Made by a program: the position numbers and the translations under genes. Positions 45,779-54,742 of a DNA stretch of 64,000 nt are shown here, piece by piece. The notes under the pieces were generated by a model, which searched no databases, was not told the origin of the DNA, and worked only from the letters and a program-made list of their open reading frames with translations. Position 1 is the first letter of the stretch; every line of letters starts with the position of its first letter. The DNA is from Bacteroidales bacterium UBA4360 (GTDB lineage: Bacteria; Bacteroidota; Bacteroidia; Bacteroidales; UBA932), in contig DGSO01000028.1 of the NCBI GenBank assembly GCA_002393945.1, positions 147,338 to 211,337 on the forward strand. Direction: 5' to 3'.

Positions 45779-46829
45779 TGTATTAGGATGGCTTTCATCC
45801 GTTGAGCACCCCGGCCAGGGGGACAGGAGCATAGTCTCCCTTGGCATGGTGCAGAATGTAGAAATCAGCGAGGACCGCGTAAAAGTGGTCCTCGGTTTTC
45901 CTAAAAGACCGGATCCCCTCAAGAATTACCTTGTGGGAGCGGCACGGGCGGCTGTTTACCGCAACGCTCCCGGCGGCGTCGACGTTGAGGTTGAGACCGT
46001 CGTCAAGGAGCCCGTATCCAAGCCCAACAAGCCGGCAGAGTTTAATCTGGAGCAGCTGAGGAACGTTGCCCATATCATCGGCATAGCTTCCGGAAAGGGC
46101 GGCGTGGGCAAGTCCACCGTTGCCGTGAACCTTGCCGTGGCGCTGTCCCGCCTTGGCTACAAGGTGGGCCTGGTGGATGCCGACGTTTACGGCCCCTCCA
46201 TCCCCACCATGACTGGAACGGAGAACGTACAGATAGAAATGGAAGGCGAAGACGAGGACACCAGCCTCTTCCTCCCGGTGGAAAAATACGGGGTGAAGTG
46301 GCTCTCCATAGGCCATGTGACGTCTGAGGGTCAGGCGCTTATCTGGCGCGGACCCATGGCCACATCGGCCCTGAAGCAGCTGGTGCTGCAGACAAAGTGG
46401 GGCGTGCTGGATTTCCTCCTCATCGACATGCCTCCCGGAACCGGAGACATCCATATCTCCCTCATCGGAGACGTTCCCATGAACGGGGCCGTCATCGTCA
46501 CGACGCCCCAGAACGTCGCCCTTGCCGATGTGCTCCGCGGCGTGAACATGTTCCGCAATCCGCAGGTGCAGAAGCCCATCATCGGCTTGGTGGAAAACAT
46601 GTCCTGGTTCACACCGGAGGCCCATCCCGAAGAGAAATACTACATCTTCGGGCACGGCGGCGGAGAGAAGATGGCGGAAGTCCTCAAGATTCCTTTCCTT
46701 GGACAGATTCCGCTCGTACAGGGCATACGCGAGACTGCCGATGCCGGCGAACCCGCAGCCCTTGGCACCGGTCCTGACGCCGCCGCCTTCCTGGATCTTG
46801 CAGGAAAGGTAGCCGGGGCTGTTATCTGA
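45762..46829 (+). CDS. Mrp/ApbC-family iron-sulfur carrier ATPase
   Basis: This cytoplasmic P-loop protein of the Mrp/NBP35 group is thought to carry iron-sulfur clusters to apo-proteins. Residues 1-80 form the MIP18-like domain found at the N-terminus of many Mrp proteins. Then comes the deviant Walker A IASGKGGVGKSTVAVNL (about 108-124), DADVYGPSIP, and IDMPPGTGDIHISL. The C-terminal CxxC of many Mrp proteins is absent: the loop reads NMSWFTPEAHPEEKYYIFG, which I believe is usual in Bacteroidales. Length is 355. It overlaps the peptidase by 17 bases and rnhB by one base. Confidence 0.9.
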   Translation: MIRESDVLGWLSSVEHPGQGDRSIVSLGMVQNVEISEDRVKVVLGFPKRPDPLKNYLVGAARAAVYRNAPGGVDVEVETVVKEPVSKPNKPAEFNLEQLRNVAHIIGIASGKGGVGKSTVAVNLAVALSRLGYKVGLVDADVYGPSIPTMTGTENVQIEMEGEDEDTSLFLPVEKYGVKWLSIGHVTSEGQALIWRGPMATSALKQLVLQTKWGVLDFLLIDMPPGTGDIHISLIGDVPMNGAVIVTTPQNVALADVLRGVNMFRNPQVQKPIIGLVENMSWFTPEAHPEEKYYIFGHGGGEKMAEVLKIPFLGQIPLVQGIRETADAGEPAALGTGPDAAAFLDLAGKVAGAVI

Positions 46830-47443
46830 TGAAACCTTCACTGAAGCAATATCTGGAACCCGGGAGGCTTGAGGCCGGCTGCGATGAAGCCGGCCGCGGG
46901 CCTCTTGCCGGTCCGGTATATGCCGCAGCCGTCATTCTGCCGGAGGATTTTTATCACCCCCTCCTCAACGATTCCAAGCAGATGACGGAAAAGGCCCGGG
47001 AAGAGCTTCGCCCCATAATCGAACGCGAGGCCATAGCCTGGGCTGTAGAGGCCGTAAGCGCCTCGGAAATAGATACTTTGAATATACTGTGGGCCTCAGT
47101 CACAGGCATGCAGAGGGCCGTTCTGAGGCTGGATCCGGCACCGGAATTCCTGCTCATCGACGGCAACAAGTTCAGGCCGTTTGACCGTTACGGCTTCAAA
47201 GACTTCAGGACCGTGGTTCACGGCGACGCGACCTATGCCAGCATTGCCGCAGCAAGCGTTCTTGCAAAGACCTACAGGGACGAATTCATGCGCTCCATCG
47301 CTGCGGATTATCCCCAGTACGGCTGGGACCGCAACATGGGCTACCCCACTCCGGAACATATAGAGGCCATACGGCGCTACGGTTATACACCGTGGCACCG
47401 CAAGTCTTTCCACGTCAAGGAACTTGAGCCTTCGCTTTTCTAA
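46829..47443 (+). CDS. rnhB: Ribonuclease HII
   Basis: This endonuclease cuts RNA in RNA-DNA hybrids and removes misincorporated ribonucleotides. The catalytic start GCDEAGRGPLAGPVYAAAV (Asp19, Glu20) is followed by LNDSKQMTEKAREEL, LLIDGNKF (third acidic residue) and ASIAAASVLAKTYRDEFM with the fourth near its end. At 204 residues it is standard. Its ATG overlaps the mrp stop (TGATG). The 128-bp repeat copy 2 begins directly at the base after its stop codon. Confidence 0.95.
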   Translation: MKPSLKQYLEPGRLEAGCDEAGRGPLAGPVYAAAVILPEDFYHPLLNDSKQMTEKAREELRPIIEREAIAWAVEAVSASEIDTLNILWASVTGMQRAVLRLDPAPEFLLIDGNKFRPFDRYGFKDFRTVVHGDATYASIAAASVLAKTYRDEFMRSIAADYPQYGWDRNMGYPTPEHIEAIRRYGYTPWHRKSFHVKELEPSLF

Positions 47444-47571
47444 GCCAGCAGTTACACGTTTTGAGGCGTTTTTGTGTAATGGGTGGCTAGGGGGAGCCAC
47501 CTGCTGCACGTTTTTGCGGGTTTTTGTGTAACTGGTGGCTCCGAGTCTCGCAGAACCTTCGCCAAAAATGC
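47444..47571 (-). repeat. 128-bp repeat, copy 2 (inverted)
   Basis: This is the inverse of 42652-42779. It fills almost the whole gap between rnhB and the glycosyltransferase. The central hairpin is shorter here (GGTGGCT with AGCCACC), because part of the right arm has changed to the GGGTAATG-like form. The two tandem units are easier to see: each has an ACGTTTT...GTTTTTGTGTAA core and ends in GGTGGCT. Confidence 0.9.
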
Positions 47572-47572
47572 T

Positions 47573-47580
47573 TATATTTG
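47573..47580 (+). promoter_or_regulatory. -7 box for the glycosyltransferase
   Basis: TATATTTG lies seven bases before the ATG at 47588 and directly after the repeat. It supports that start over an in-frame ATG at 47483, which lies inside the repeat. Confidence 0.6.
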
Positions 47581-47587
47581 TACTCTT

Positions 47588-48901
47588 ATGAAAAGAGTGC
47601 TGGTCATAGCGTATTATTGGCCGCCGTCCGGGGGCTCCGGGGTGCAGCGGTGGGTGAAATTTGCAAAGTACCTGCCTGCAGAGGGCTGGGAACCCGTAAT
47701 TTACACGCCCGAAAATCCCGATTATACCGCAATAGACCGTACTCTTGAGGCAGAGGTTTCCCCGGACCTTGAAGTCATCCGCACTCCCATCAACGAGCCG
47801 TACAATATCTACCGCAAACTCATGGGCCGCGGTGCCAGCACGGATATGAAAACCCTCACGGCGGGGGCCGCCGGCGGTGCCGTGACTGAGATATCGTCCG
47901 GAAAGAAATCACTCAAGCAGCGCATTTCGCTGTGGATAAGGGCCAATCTCTTTGTCCCGGACCCTCGCGTCTGGTGGGTGAAGCCAAGCGTAAAGTTCCT
48001 CACCGAATATCTCAAAGGGCATCCCGTAGACGCCATCGTCACTACCGGGCCGCCGCACTCGATGCACCTCATCGGCAAAGCGCTTCATGAGAGGCTGGGC
48101 ATACCGTGGATTCCCGATTTCAGGGACCCGTGGAGCCGGATGTATTACCTGAAACACCTGCCGATGACAGGCACCTCCTGGAAGAAGCTCCGCGCCCAGG
48201 AACAGGGCGTTCTGGACAGCTGCTCTGCCGTTCTTGCCGTGACGCCGCTCGTCCAGGAAGAGTTCCGCGCCCAGACCGGGACGCCAGTCGCCATGATTAC
48301 GAACGGCTACGATTCTGCCGATTTCGAAGGCCCGGCGCCCGAGCCCGACGGCTTCTTCAACCTCACCCACACCGGCCTTTTCGCCGCCGACGGCAATCCA
48401 CTGGGCCTGTGGAAGGTGCTGGGAGCGATGCCATCGGCCTTCAAAGAAAGACTGCGCATACGCCTTTCCGGAAAGGTGGACGCGGAGGTGATGCAGGCGA
48501 TTGAGGCCGAAGGGCTTAAGCCGAATGTCGTAACCCTTGGATACCTTAACCACGCTGCCGCCGTGCGTGAACAGCGCGCTGCAACCGTCCTGCTCCTGCC
48601 CCTCCGCAACGACCCCGAATACCGCCCCATCCTCCCCGGAAAGCTCTTCGAGTACCTCGCCTCCAGAAGGCCGATACTTGGCATCGGCCAGACCGACGGC
48701 GCCATGGCCCGCGTGATTTCGGAAGCCAAAGCCGGCATTACCGCCGACTGGGCCGACGAAGCCGCCATGGCGGCCTTTCTGAACGATGCGTGGGAACTGT
48801 TCTGCAAAGGCGGCGTTCCCGCTACTGAAGGAAATATTGAAAAATACAGCCGAGAAAGCACCGCCCGGGAGCTTGCAAGGCTTCTTGACAGCATAGTATG
48901 A
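47588..48901 (+). CDS. Glycosyltransferase, GT4-like (GT-B fold)
   Basis: This is a cytoplasmic or membrane-attached sugar transferase of the GT-B fold. The N-terminal domain begins VLVIAYYWPPSGGSGVQRW with the glycine-rich loop, followed by AIVTTGPPHSMHLIG and PWIPDFRDPWS. The C-terminal domain has NLTHTGLFAADGNPLG, RLSGKVD, VVTLGYLNHAAAV and LLLPLRNDPEYRPILPGKLFEYLA. That last segment holds the usual EX7E-like region with a substituted first Glu. Length is 437 residues. Donor and acceptor are unknown. Its stop overlaps the next gene (ATGA), so it is coupled to the YfhO-type membrane protein, and both may act on a cell-surface glycan. Confidence 0.85.
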   Translation: MKRVLVIAYYWPPSGGSGVQRWVKFAKYLPAEGWEPVIYTPENPDYTAIDRTLEAEVSPDLEVIRTPINEPYNIYRKLMGRGASTDMKTLTAGAAGGAVTEISSGKKSLKQRISLWIRANLFVPDPRVWWVKPSVKFLTEYLKGHPVDAIVTTGPPHSMHLIGKALHERLGIPWIPDFRDPWSRMYYLKHLPMTGTSWKKLRAQEQGVLDSCSAVLAVTPLVQEEFRAQTGTPVAMITNGYDSADFEGPAPEPDGFFNLTHTGLFAADGNPLGLWKVLGAMPSAFKERLRIRLSGKVDAEVMQAIEAEGLKPNVVTLGYLNHAAAVREQRAATVLLLPLRNDPEYRPILPGKLFEYLASRRPILGIGQTDGAMARVISEAKAGITADWADEAAMAAFLNDAWELFCKGGVPATEGNIEKYSRESTARELARLLDSIV

Positions 48902-51399
48902 AAGATATCTGGAAAAAAATAGCCATTGCGTTTGGCGTCATCGTTTTCTTCCTTGTCCTGAGTTATGGATTTGTGCCTCAGGTGCTTGACGGCAAGATTG
49001 TGGACCAGAGCGACATCTCCGGCTATGTGGGAATGTCCCACGAGATGAACGAGTGGAACAAGGCCCACCCCGACGACCAGACCTACTGGACAGACTCCAT
49101 GTTCGGCGGAATGCCCACGACGGCGATTTCCACTCAGAACGGGGGAGACTTCACGCAGTGGATATATGACCTCCTCCTTACCGGAAAACGCCCCGCAACA
49201 TATCTATTCATCGCGCTTCTGGGGGCGTTCCTGCTGCTTCTCGCCTTTGGCGTAAGCTGGCCCATAGCCCTTGGCGGGGCCATCGCCGTGGCCTTCTGCA
49301 GCTACAATTTCCAGATTATCCAGGTTGGCCACAACACCAAGATGCAGGCCATCGCCTTCATGCCCTGGGTCCTTGCCGCCCTCGTATATACCTATCGGTC
49401 CAAGGGCTTCTGGAAAGCCCTCCTGGGCGCAGCCCTCTTCGGCCTTGCCCTGAGTATGCAGGTAAAGGCAAACCATCAGCAGATAACCTACTATCTTGCC
49501 ATAATGGTGCTGCTCTATGCGGTGTTCGAACTGGTAGATGCGGTGAAAGGGAAGCGTTTCGGTCGGTTCATGACGGCATCGGCACTGCTGCTGGTGCTGG
49601 GATGTGCGGGCATTGCAACCAATGTGAACAAGCTGCTGCCGCTGGCAAAATATACGCCCAACACAATGCGTGGCGGCTCCGAGCTGTCCAAGGACAGCGG
49701 TTCCTCAAAGGGTCTGGACCTCGACTATGCCACCGCCTGGAGCTACGGCTGGGAAGAGCTTCCCAACCTCATGATTCCCAATTTCAACGGGGGAGCATCG
49801 GCACAGGCCGTGAATCCGGAAAAGTCGGAGACGATAAAGCTTCTCAGGCGGGCGGGGCAGCGCAACCTCAAGGAAACCGCCAAAGCCCTGCCGATGTACT
49901 GGGGCCCCCAGCCCTTCACCGCCGGGCCTATGTATATGGGCGCCATCACCGTGTTCCTCTTCATCCTGGGTCTTTGCCTTTGCCGGAAGAAGGAGAAATG
50001 GTGGCTTCTCGTCTGCTGCATAATTGCCGTCCTGATGGCCGTAGGAAGCCATTTCATGGCGTTCACGGCATTCTGCTTCAAGTATCTTCCGTTGTATAAC
50101 AAGTTCAGGACTGTGTCCATGGCGCTGGTGGTGCTGCAGGTTGCCCTGCCGGTGCTGGGCTTCGTGACCCTGGACCGCATCGCAAAGGAAGAGTATGACG
50201 CCAAAACCTTCCGGAAGGGCGGGCTCATTGCCTTTGCCGTAACGGCCGGCTTCTGCCTTCTCTGCTGGCTGGCCCCGGGGCTTTTCGGTTCCTTCTCTGG
50301 CGCCTCCGATTCCGGCATGCAGGACGTACTGGTAGAAGCCCTCGTGCAGGACCGCATCGCCATTTTCAAGGCCGATGCCCTGCGCTCCCTCATGCTTATC
50401 ATCGCAAGTGCGGCCCTCCTTTTCTGGGCCTTCATGCCCAAGGGGCAGACAGAGCACGCCAAGTCCTTAGCCGGCTTTGGCCGCAAGTGGATTGCCGCCA
50501 TGGCAATCTGCGTCCTTGTGCTTGTGGACATGTTCTCTGTCGGAAAGAGATACCTGAATGCAGGCCATTTCACCACTCCCAAGGACTTCAACAAGCCCTT
50601 TGCAGAGCGCATGGCAGACAAGATCATCCTCGAGGATGAAGACCCGCAGTACCGCGTGCTCGACCTCACGGTGAACGTGTTCAATTCGTCGGTCCCGTCA
50701 TACCGCCACAAGAACGTGGGCGGCTATTCCCCCGCCAAGCTCCAGCGCTACCAGGACCTCATCGAGCACTACCTCACCGGCGAAATCAACGGCCTGTACA
50801 AAGTCCTTTCCGATGCCGAGACGCTGGATGACGTTTCTGCATACATGGCCTCCTCTACACCCGTTCTGAACGCCCTCAATACCCGTTACGTGATAATCGA
50901 CGGCAATTATACCCCCGTGGTGAACAGCGCCGCATACGGTCCCGCCTGGTTCGTCTCCGACCTTGTCACCGCCGCCACCCCCGACGAAGAAATCGCCCTC
51001 CTGGGTACTGTAGACCTTGGTACGACGGCAGTCGTTGCCGAAGAGATTTCTCCACTCGCTTCGCTCGGTCGAAATGACAATGGTGTCATCGAAATGACCT
51101 CCTACGCCCCCAACCGCCTCAAATACCACTACAGCACCCCTGAAGACCGCGTAGCCGTATTCAGCGAAATCTACTACCCCAACGGCTGGTCAGCCACCGT
51201 GGACGGCAAGCCCCTGGAGCTTTTCAGGGCCGACTGGACCCTCCGCGCCGCACTTCTCCCCGCCGGCGAGCATGACATAGAGATGCATTTCCTCCCCGCC
51301 AGCTACAGGACCGGCGCCGCCGTATCCCGCATCACATCCATCCTGCTTCTGCTTGTCCTTGCAGGAGCCGTAGTGCTGCTGGTGGCAAAAAAACATTAA
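48898..51399 (+). CDS. YfhO-family multi-spanning membrane protein
   Basis: This is a large inner-membrane protein with about 11-13 hydrophobic segments, mainly in residues 1-540, and a last helix at the C-terminus (ITSILLLLVLAGAVVLLVA). It has the GT-C-like outline of YfhO proteins. In Bacillus these are linked to glycosylation of teichoic-acid-type polymers; in Bacteroidota the substrate is unknown. The soluble part (about 560-800) is periplasmic. Within it, at about residue 716-728, a dispersed DNA repeat is translated in frame (EISPLASLGRNDN). Length is 833. It is coupled to the glycosyltransferase by an ATGA overlap; mutS follows with its own -7 box. Confidence 0.85.
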   Translation: MKDIWKKIAIAFGVIVFFLVLSYGFVPQVLDGKIVDQSDISGYVGMSHEMNEWNKAHPDDQTYWTDSMFGGMPTTAISTQNGGDFTQWIYDLLLTGKRPATYLFIALLGAFLLLLAFGVSWPIALGGAIAVAFCSYNFQIIQVGHNTKMQAIAFMPWVLAALVYTYRSKGFWKALLGAALFGLALSMQVKANHQQITYYLAIMVLLYAVFELVDAVKGKRFGRFMTASALLLVLGCAGIATNVNKLLPLAKYTPNTMRGGSELSKDSGSSKGLDLDYATAWSYGWEELPNLMIPNFNGGASAQAVNPEKSETIKLLRRAGQRNLKETAKALPMYWGPQPFTAGPMYMGAITVFLFILGLCLCRKKEKWWLLVCCIIAVLMAVGSHFMAFTAFCFKYLPLYNKFRTVSMALVVLQVALPVLGFVTLDRIAKEEYDAKTFRKGGLIAFAVTAGFCLLCWLAPGLFGSFSGASDSGMQDVLVEALVQDRIAIFKADALRSLMLIIASAALLFWAFMPKGQTEHAKSLAGFGRKWIAAMAICVLVLVDMFSVGKRYLNAGHFTTPKDFNKPFAERMADKIILEDEDPQYRVLDLTVNVFNSSVPSYRHKNVGGYSPAKLQRYQDLIEHYLTGEINGLYKVLSDAETLDDVSAYMASSTPVLNALNTRYVIIDGNYTPVVNSAAYGPAWFVSDLVTAATPDEEIALLGTVDLGTTAVVAEEISPLASLGRNDNGVIEMTSYAPNRLKYHYSTPEDRVAVFSEIYYPNGWSATVDGKPLELFRADWTLRAALLPAGEHDIEMHFLPASYRTGAAVSRITSILLLLVLAGAVVLLVAKKH
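51043..51079 (-). repeat. TGTCATTTCGA repeat inside a reading frame
   Basis: Read on the minus strand this 37-base copy starts TGTCATTTCGACCGAGCG and ends GTGGAGAAATCTC. It matches 62722-62758 at 34 of 37 bases. It lies in frame within the YfhO gene and is translated as EISPLASLGRND. Confidence 0.85.
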
Positions 51400-51404
51400 C
51401 TTTG
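51397..51404 (+). promoter_or_regulatory. -7 box for mutS
   Basis: TAACTTTG at the very end of the preceding gene, seven bases before the mutS ATG. This suggests a separate, nearly leaderless transcript. Confidence 0.45.
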
Positions 51405-51411
51405 TACTGAT

Positions 51412-54036
51412 ATGGCAAAAGTCGCAGAAGATACTCCTCTACTCAGGCAATTCTTTGAGGTGAAGGCCCAGCACCCGGAGGCAATGCTCCTCTACAGGGT
51501 GGGAGACTTCTATGAGACGTATTCGGATGACGCCGTAACCGCATCCCGCGTGCTTGGGCTTGTCCTTACCAAGAAATCCAACGGAGACAAGGGGCCTGTT
51601 GCCATGGCGGGTTTTCCGCATCATGCCATAGAAGGTTACCTCACCAAACTTGTACGTGCCGGTTTCAAGGTTGCCGTGTGCGACCAGCTGGAAGACCCTA
51701 AATTCGCGAAGAAACTCGTAAAGCGAGGTATTACGGAAATCGTTACTCCGGGTATTTCCTTCGGCGAAGGCATGCTGGAGCAGAAGGAGAACAATTTCCT
51801 CTGCGGCATTACCGTGGAAAAGGACAGGTGCGGCGCTGCTTTCCTGGATGTTTCCACCGGACAGTTCCAGGTGGCCCAGGGAACGCTGGACTACATAGGC
51901 ACTCTGCTCGGGTCCATGAGGCCAAGGGAGCTGGTGGTCCAGAGAGGCTATGAAAACGGCCTCAGGGAGCGTTTCGGAGACTTTTACACCACATCAATAG
52001 ACGAGTGGGCGTTCGTATATGACGCCGCCGTGGAAAGGCTCAAAAGGCAGCTTGGGGTAGACAGCCTCAAGGGCTTTGCGATAGACCCGTACCCACTTGG
52101 GGTGTGCAGTGCGGGGGCGCTTCTGGTGTATCTGGAGCAGACCCAGCACTCTGGGCTCAGGAATATCTGCACCATCGGCAGGATAGATGAAGGCAGGTTC
52201 GTGTGGATGGACCGTTTCACCCTTCGCAACCTGGAGGTCCTTCAAAGTGCCGCCGGGGCCGACGGCGTCTCCCTTGTCCAGGCCCTTGACAAGTGCTCGT
52301 CGCCCATGGGCGCCCGTCTTCTCAGAAGCTGGCTCACCATGCCCATAATGGACCTCAAGGAGCTCAATTCCCGCTACGACATAGTCCAGTACTTCACGGA
52401 GAATCCCGAGGTGCTGGCAGACGTGCAGACAGACCTCGGCAAGATAGGTGATACAGAGCGCATTCTCGGCCGTATAGCAAACGGGAAAGCCTTCCCCAGG
52501 GAGGTTGTCCAGCTGGGCCGGGGCCTTGCGATTTCCGGTTCTGTCAAGGAGCGTTTGAAGGATGCCGCTCCGCTTGAAAAGCTCCTGCACGGCCTCAGAA
52601 ACTGCGAAGCCCTCCTCAAGGAGATTAACCGCGTCCTTGCACCCGAACCCGCCTATCAGGTTGGCAAGGGACCCGTCATCGCCACTGGCGTAGACCCCGA
52701 ACTGGACGAACTCCGAACCCTGTCTGCCGGCGGCAAGGACTACCTTCTCCAGATGCAGCAGAGAGAGGCCGAAAGAACCGGTATCTCCTCGCTCAAAATA
52801 GCCTACAATAACGTTTTCGGCTATTATATTGAGGTGCGCAACACCTACAGGGACCAGGTGCCTTCGGAATGGATCCGCAAGCAGACGCTTGTCAATGCAG
52901 AGCGCTACATCACCGAAGAGCTCAAGGAATACGAGCAGAAAATCCTTACTGCCGAAGACCGCATCTACGCCATCGAGACGCAGCTCTATGCCGACCTTAT
53001 CTCCCGCATCCAAAAGGACATTCCTGCCATTCAGGTGAACACCCGCATCCTCTCCAAGCTGGATGTGCTGGCCGGCTTTGCAGAGCAGGCGGTGGAGCGG
53101 GGATACTGTCGTCCGGACCTTAACGACGGCAAGGCCATCGACATCCGCGCGGGCCGCCATCCCGTCATCGAAACGCTCATGGCTCCCGGAGAGGAGTATG
53201 TCCCCAACGATGTCCTCCTGGACACGGAAAAGCAGCAGATTATAATCCTCACAGGTCCCAACATGGCCGGTAAATCGGCCCTGCTCAGGCAGACGGCGCT
53301 TATCGTCCTTATGGCGCAGGCGGGCTCTTTCGTACCTGCCGCAGAGGCCCACATCGGCTATGTGGACAAGATTTTCACGCGTGTGGGCGCTACGGACAAC
53401 ATCTCCCGCGGCGAATCCACTTTCATGGTGGAAATGCTGGAGACGGCCATGATCCTGAATAACCTAAGCGCCCGTTCCCTGGTGCTGCTGGATGAAATCG
53501 GCAGGGGAACTTCCACCTACGACGGCATGTCCATCGCCCGCGCAATCGTAGAGTATATACACGAATACGGCAAGGGCGCAAAGACCCTCTTTGCGACGCA
53601 CTATCACGAGCTGAACGACCTGGAAGGCACATTCGCCCGCGTCAAGAACTTCCACATTGCCGTGAAGGAAGTGGGCAGGGAGGTTATCTTCCTCAGGAAG
53701 CTGAAGGAGGGCGGCACGGCCCACAGTTTCGGTATCCATGTAGCCCGTATGGCGGGAATGCCCAAGGAGGTGCTTGAAAGCGCAGAGCGCACGCTCAAGA
53801 CGCTCGAGAACAGCCAGGCGCTGGAGCACTTGGGCGCACTCACGCCGGTGAAGCCCCACAATACAAAGGAAGGCCGGGTTGAAAGCGACGGCTCCCTTCA
53901 GCTCTCGATGTTCCAGCTGGACGATCCGCTCCTGGAGTCGCTCAGGGACCGCCTCCGCGCCACTGACCTAAACAATCTTACGCCTCTTCAGGCTTTCGAC
54001 CTTCTGCGTTCGATGAAGGACGAACTCGGTATTTAG
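51412..54036 (+). CDS. mutS: DNA mismatch repair ATPase MutS
   Basis: MutS recognises mispaired or looped bases and starts mismatch repair. The mismatch-contact motif is in domain I (VGDFYETYSDDA, Phe-x-Glu). The connector, core and clamp follow (about 130-560, with IAYNNVFGYYIEVRNTY), then the ATPase domain with Walker A TGPNMAGKSALLRQ (about 613-626), GESTFMVEM, Walker B LVLLDEIGRGTSTYDG, and FATHYHEL. A helix-turn-helix dimer part ends the protein. At 874 residues it is full length, MutS1 type. mutL is not adjacent. Confidence 0.97.
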   Translation: MAKVAEDTPLLRQFFEVKAQHPEAMLLYRVGDFYETYSDDAVTASRVLGLVLTKKSNGDKGPVAMAGFPHHAIEGYLTKLVRAGFKVAVCDQLEDPKFAKKLVKRGITEIVTPGISFGEGMLEQKENNFLCGITVEKDRCGAAFLDVSTGQFQVAQGTLDYIGTLLGSMRPRELVVQRGYENGLRERFGDFYTTSIDEWAFVYDAAVERLKRQLGVDSLKGFAIDPYPLGVCSAGALLVYLEQTQHSGLRNICTIGRIDEGRFVWMDRFTLRNLEVLQSAAGADGVSLVQALDKCSSPMGARLLRSWLTMPIMDLKELNSRYDIVQYFTENPEVLADVQTDLGKIGDTERILGRIANGKAFPREVVQLGRGLAISGSVKERLKDAAPLEKLLHGLRNCEALLKEINRVLAPEPAYQVGKGPVIATGVDPELDELRTLSAGGKDYLLQMQQREAERTGISSLKIAYNNVFGYYIEVRNTYRDQVPSEWIRKQTLVNAERYITEELKEYEQKILTAEDRIYAIETQLYADLISRIQKDIPAIQVNTRILSKLDVLAGFAEQAVERGYCRPDLNDGKAIDIRAGRHPVIETLMAPGEEYVPNDVLLDTEKQQIIILTGPNMAGKSALLRQTALIVLMAQAGSFVPAAEAHIGYVDKIFTRVGATDNISRGESTFMVEMLETAMILNNLSARSLVLLDEIGRGTSTYDGMSIARAIVEYIHEYGKGAKTLFATHYHELNDLEGTFARVKNFHIAVKEVGREVIFLRKLKEGGTAHSFGIHVARMAGMPKEVLESAERTLKTLENSQALEHLGALTPVKPHNTKEGRVESDGSLQLSMFQLDDPLLESLRDRLRATDLNNLTPLQAFDLLRSMKDELGI

Positions 54037-54061
54037 TCAAAAAAATACAAATTTTTTAAAA

Positions 54062-54111
54062 TATCGCTTGCGACATAAATTTTTTGTTGTACCTTTGTAT
54101 CGCAAACGATA
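54062..54111 (+). promoter_or_regulatory. gpx-ohrR promoter with two operator-like palindromes
   Basis: A -7 box TACCTTTG (54090-54097) lies 19 bases after CTTG (54067-54070), the normal Bacteroidetes spacing. Two similar near-palindromes straddle it: TATCGCTTGCGACA (54062-54075), which covers the -33 element, and TATCGCAAACGATA (54098-54111) at the expected transcription start. Each has one mismatch between its half-sites. The layout fits repression by a dimeric MarR-type regulator, most simply the OhrR encoded downstream. Confidence 0.65.
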
Positions 54112-54199
54112 TAAATAACTAAATACATATAATTACGAACGCACAGCTTTCTATCCAGATTCTTCAGGCCTATGGACTGCTGCGCAAAACAAAAAAGAA

Positions 54200-54742
54200 A
54201 TGGCAACTATCTACGATTTCAAGACCAAGAGCAACAAGGGCGCAGAAGTCGACCTTGCTCAGTACAAAGGCCAGGTGGTCATGATAGTGAACACCGCCTC
54301 AAAGTGTGGCTTTACTCCTCAGTACGACGGCCTTGAGGCCCTGTACCAGAAGTACAAGGACCAGGGTTTCGTAATCCTCGGCTTCCCATGCGACCAGTTC
54401 GCCGGCCAGGAGCCCGGTTCCAATGAGGAAATTGCAGAATTCTGCCGCCTCAACCACGGTGTGACATTCCCTCTCATGGCAAAGACCGACGTTAACGGCG
54501 CCAAGGCCGAACCCGTATTCGAGTTCCTGAAAACCCAGGCTCCCACCGAGGAGTACAGCGGTTTCAAGGCGAAAGCCACCCACAAGATGCTCAAGGCTAT
54601 CAGCAAGAGCGTGGAGAAGGACAGCGACATCCTGTGGAACTTCACCAAGTTCCTCGTATCAAAGGATGGTCTCACCGTAAAGCGTTACGCTCCCACAACC
54701 ACTCCTGAAGACATCGAAAAAGACCTCAAGTCCCTTCTGTAA
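54200..54742 (+). CDS. Glutathione peroxidase-family thiol peroxidase
   Basis: This thioredoxin-fold peroxidase reduces organic and hydrogen peroxides. The active cysteine is Cys36 in VNTASKCGFTPQY (selenocysteine position). The partner residues are Gln in FPCDQFAGQEPGSNEEI and Trp-Asn in ILWNFTKFLV, so the catalytic set is complete. A second Cys (FPCDQF) is in place for a thioredoxin-dependent cycle, likely because Bacteroidales mostly lack glutathione. There is no signal peptide, so it is cytoplasmic. Length is 180 residues. The stop overlaps the ohrR start by one base, and two operator-like palindromes lie upstream. Confidence 0.94.
   Translation: MATIYDFKTKSNKGAEVDLAQYKGQVVMIVNTASKCGFTPQYDGLEALYQKYKDQGFVILGFPCDQFAGQEPGSNEEIAEFCRLNHGVTFPLMAKTDVNGAKAEPVFEFLKTQAPTEEYSGFKAKATHKMLKAISKSVEKDSDILWNFTKFLVSKDGLTVKRYAPTTTPEDIEKDLKSLL

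Noticed and set aside
44594..45922. 442-codon open frame opposite the S46 peptidase
   Set aside because: It is antisense to a peptidase with a full catalytic triad and crosses into mrp; no domain is visible.
45762..46829. Mrp as a ParA/MinD plasmid partition protein
   Set aside because: The MIP18-like N-terminal domain and IDMPPGTGD motif place it in the Mrp/NBP35 group, and the neighbours are housekeeping genes.
47483..47587. Longer start for the glycosyltransferase
   Set aside because: The extra 35 residues are encoded by the 128-bp repeat and lie upstream of the TATATTTG box; the conserved N-terminus begins at 47588.
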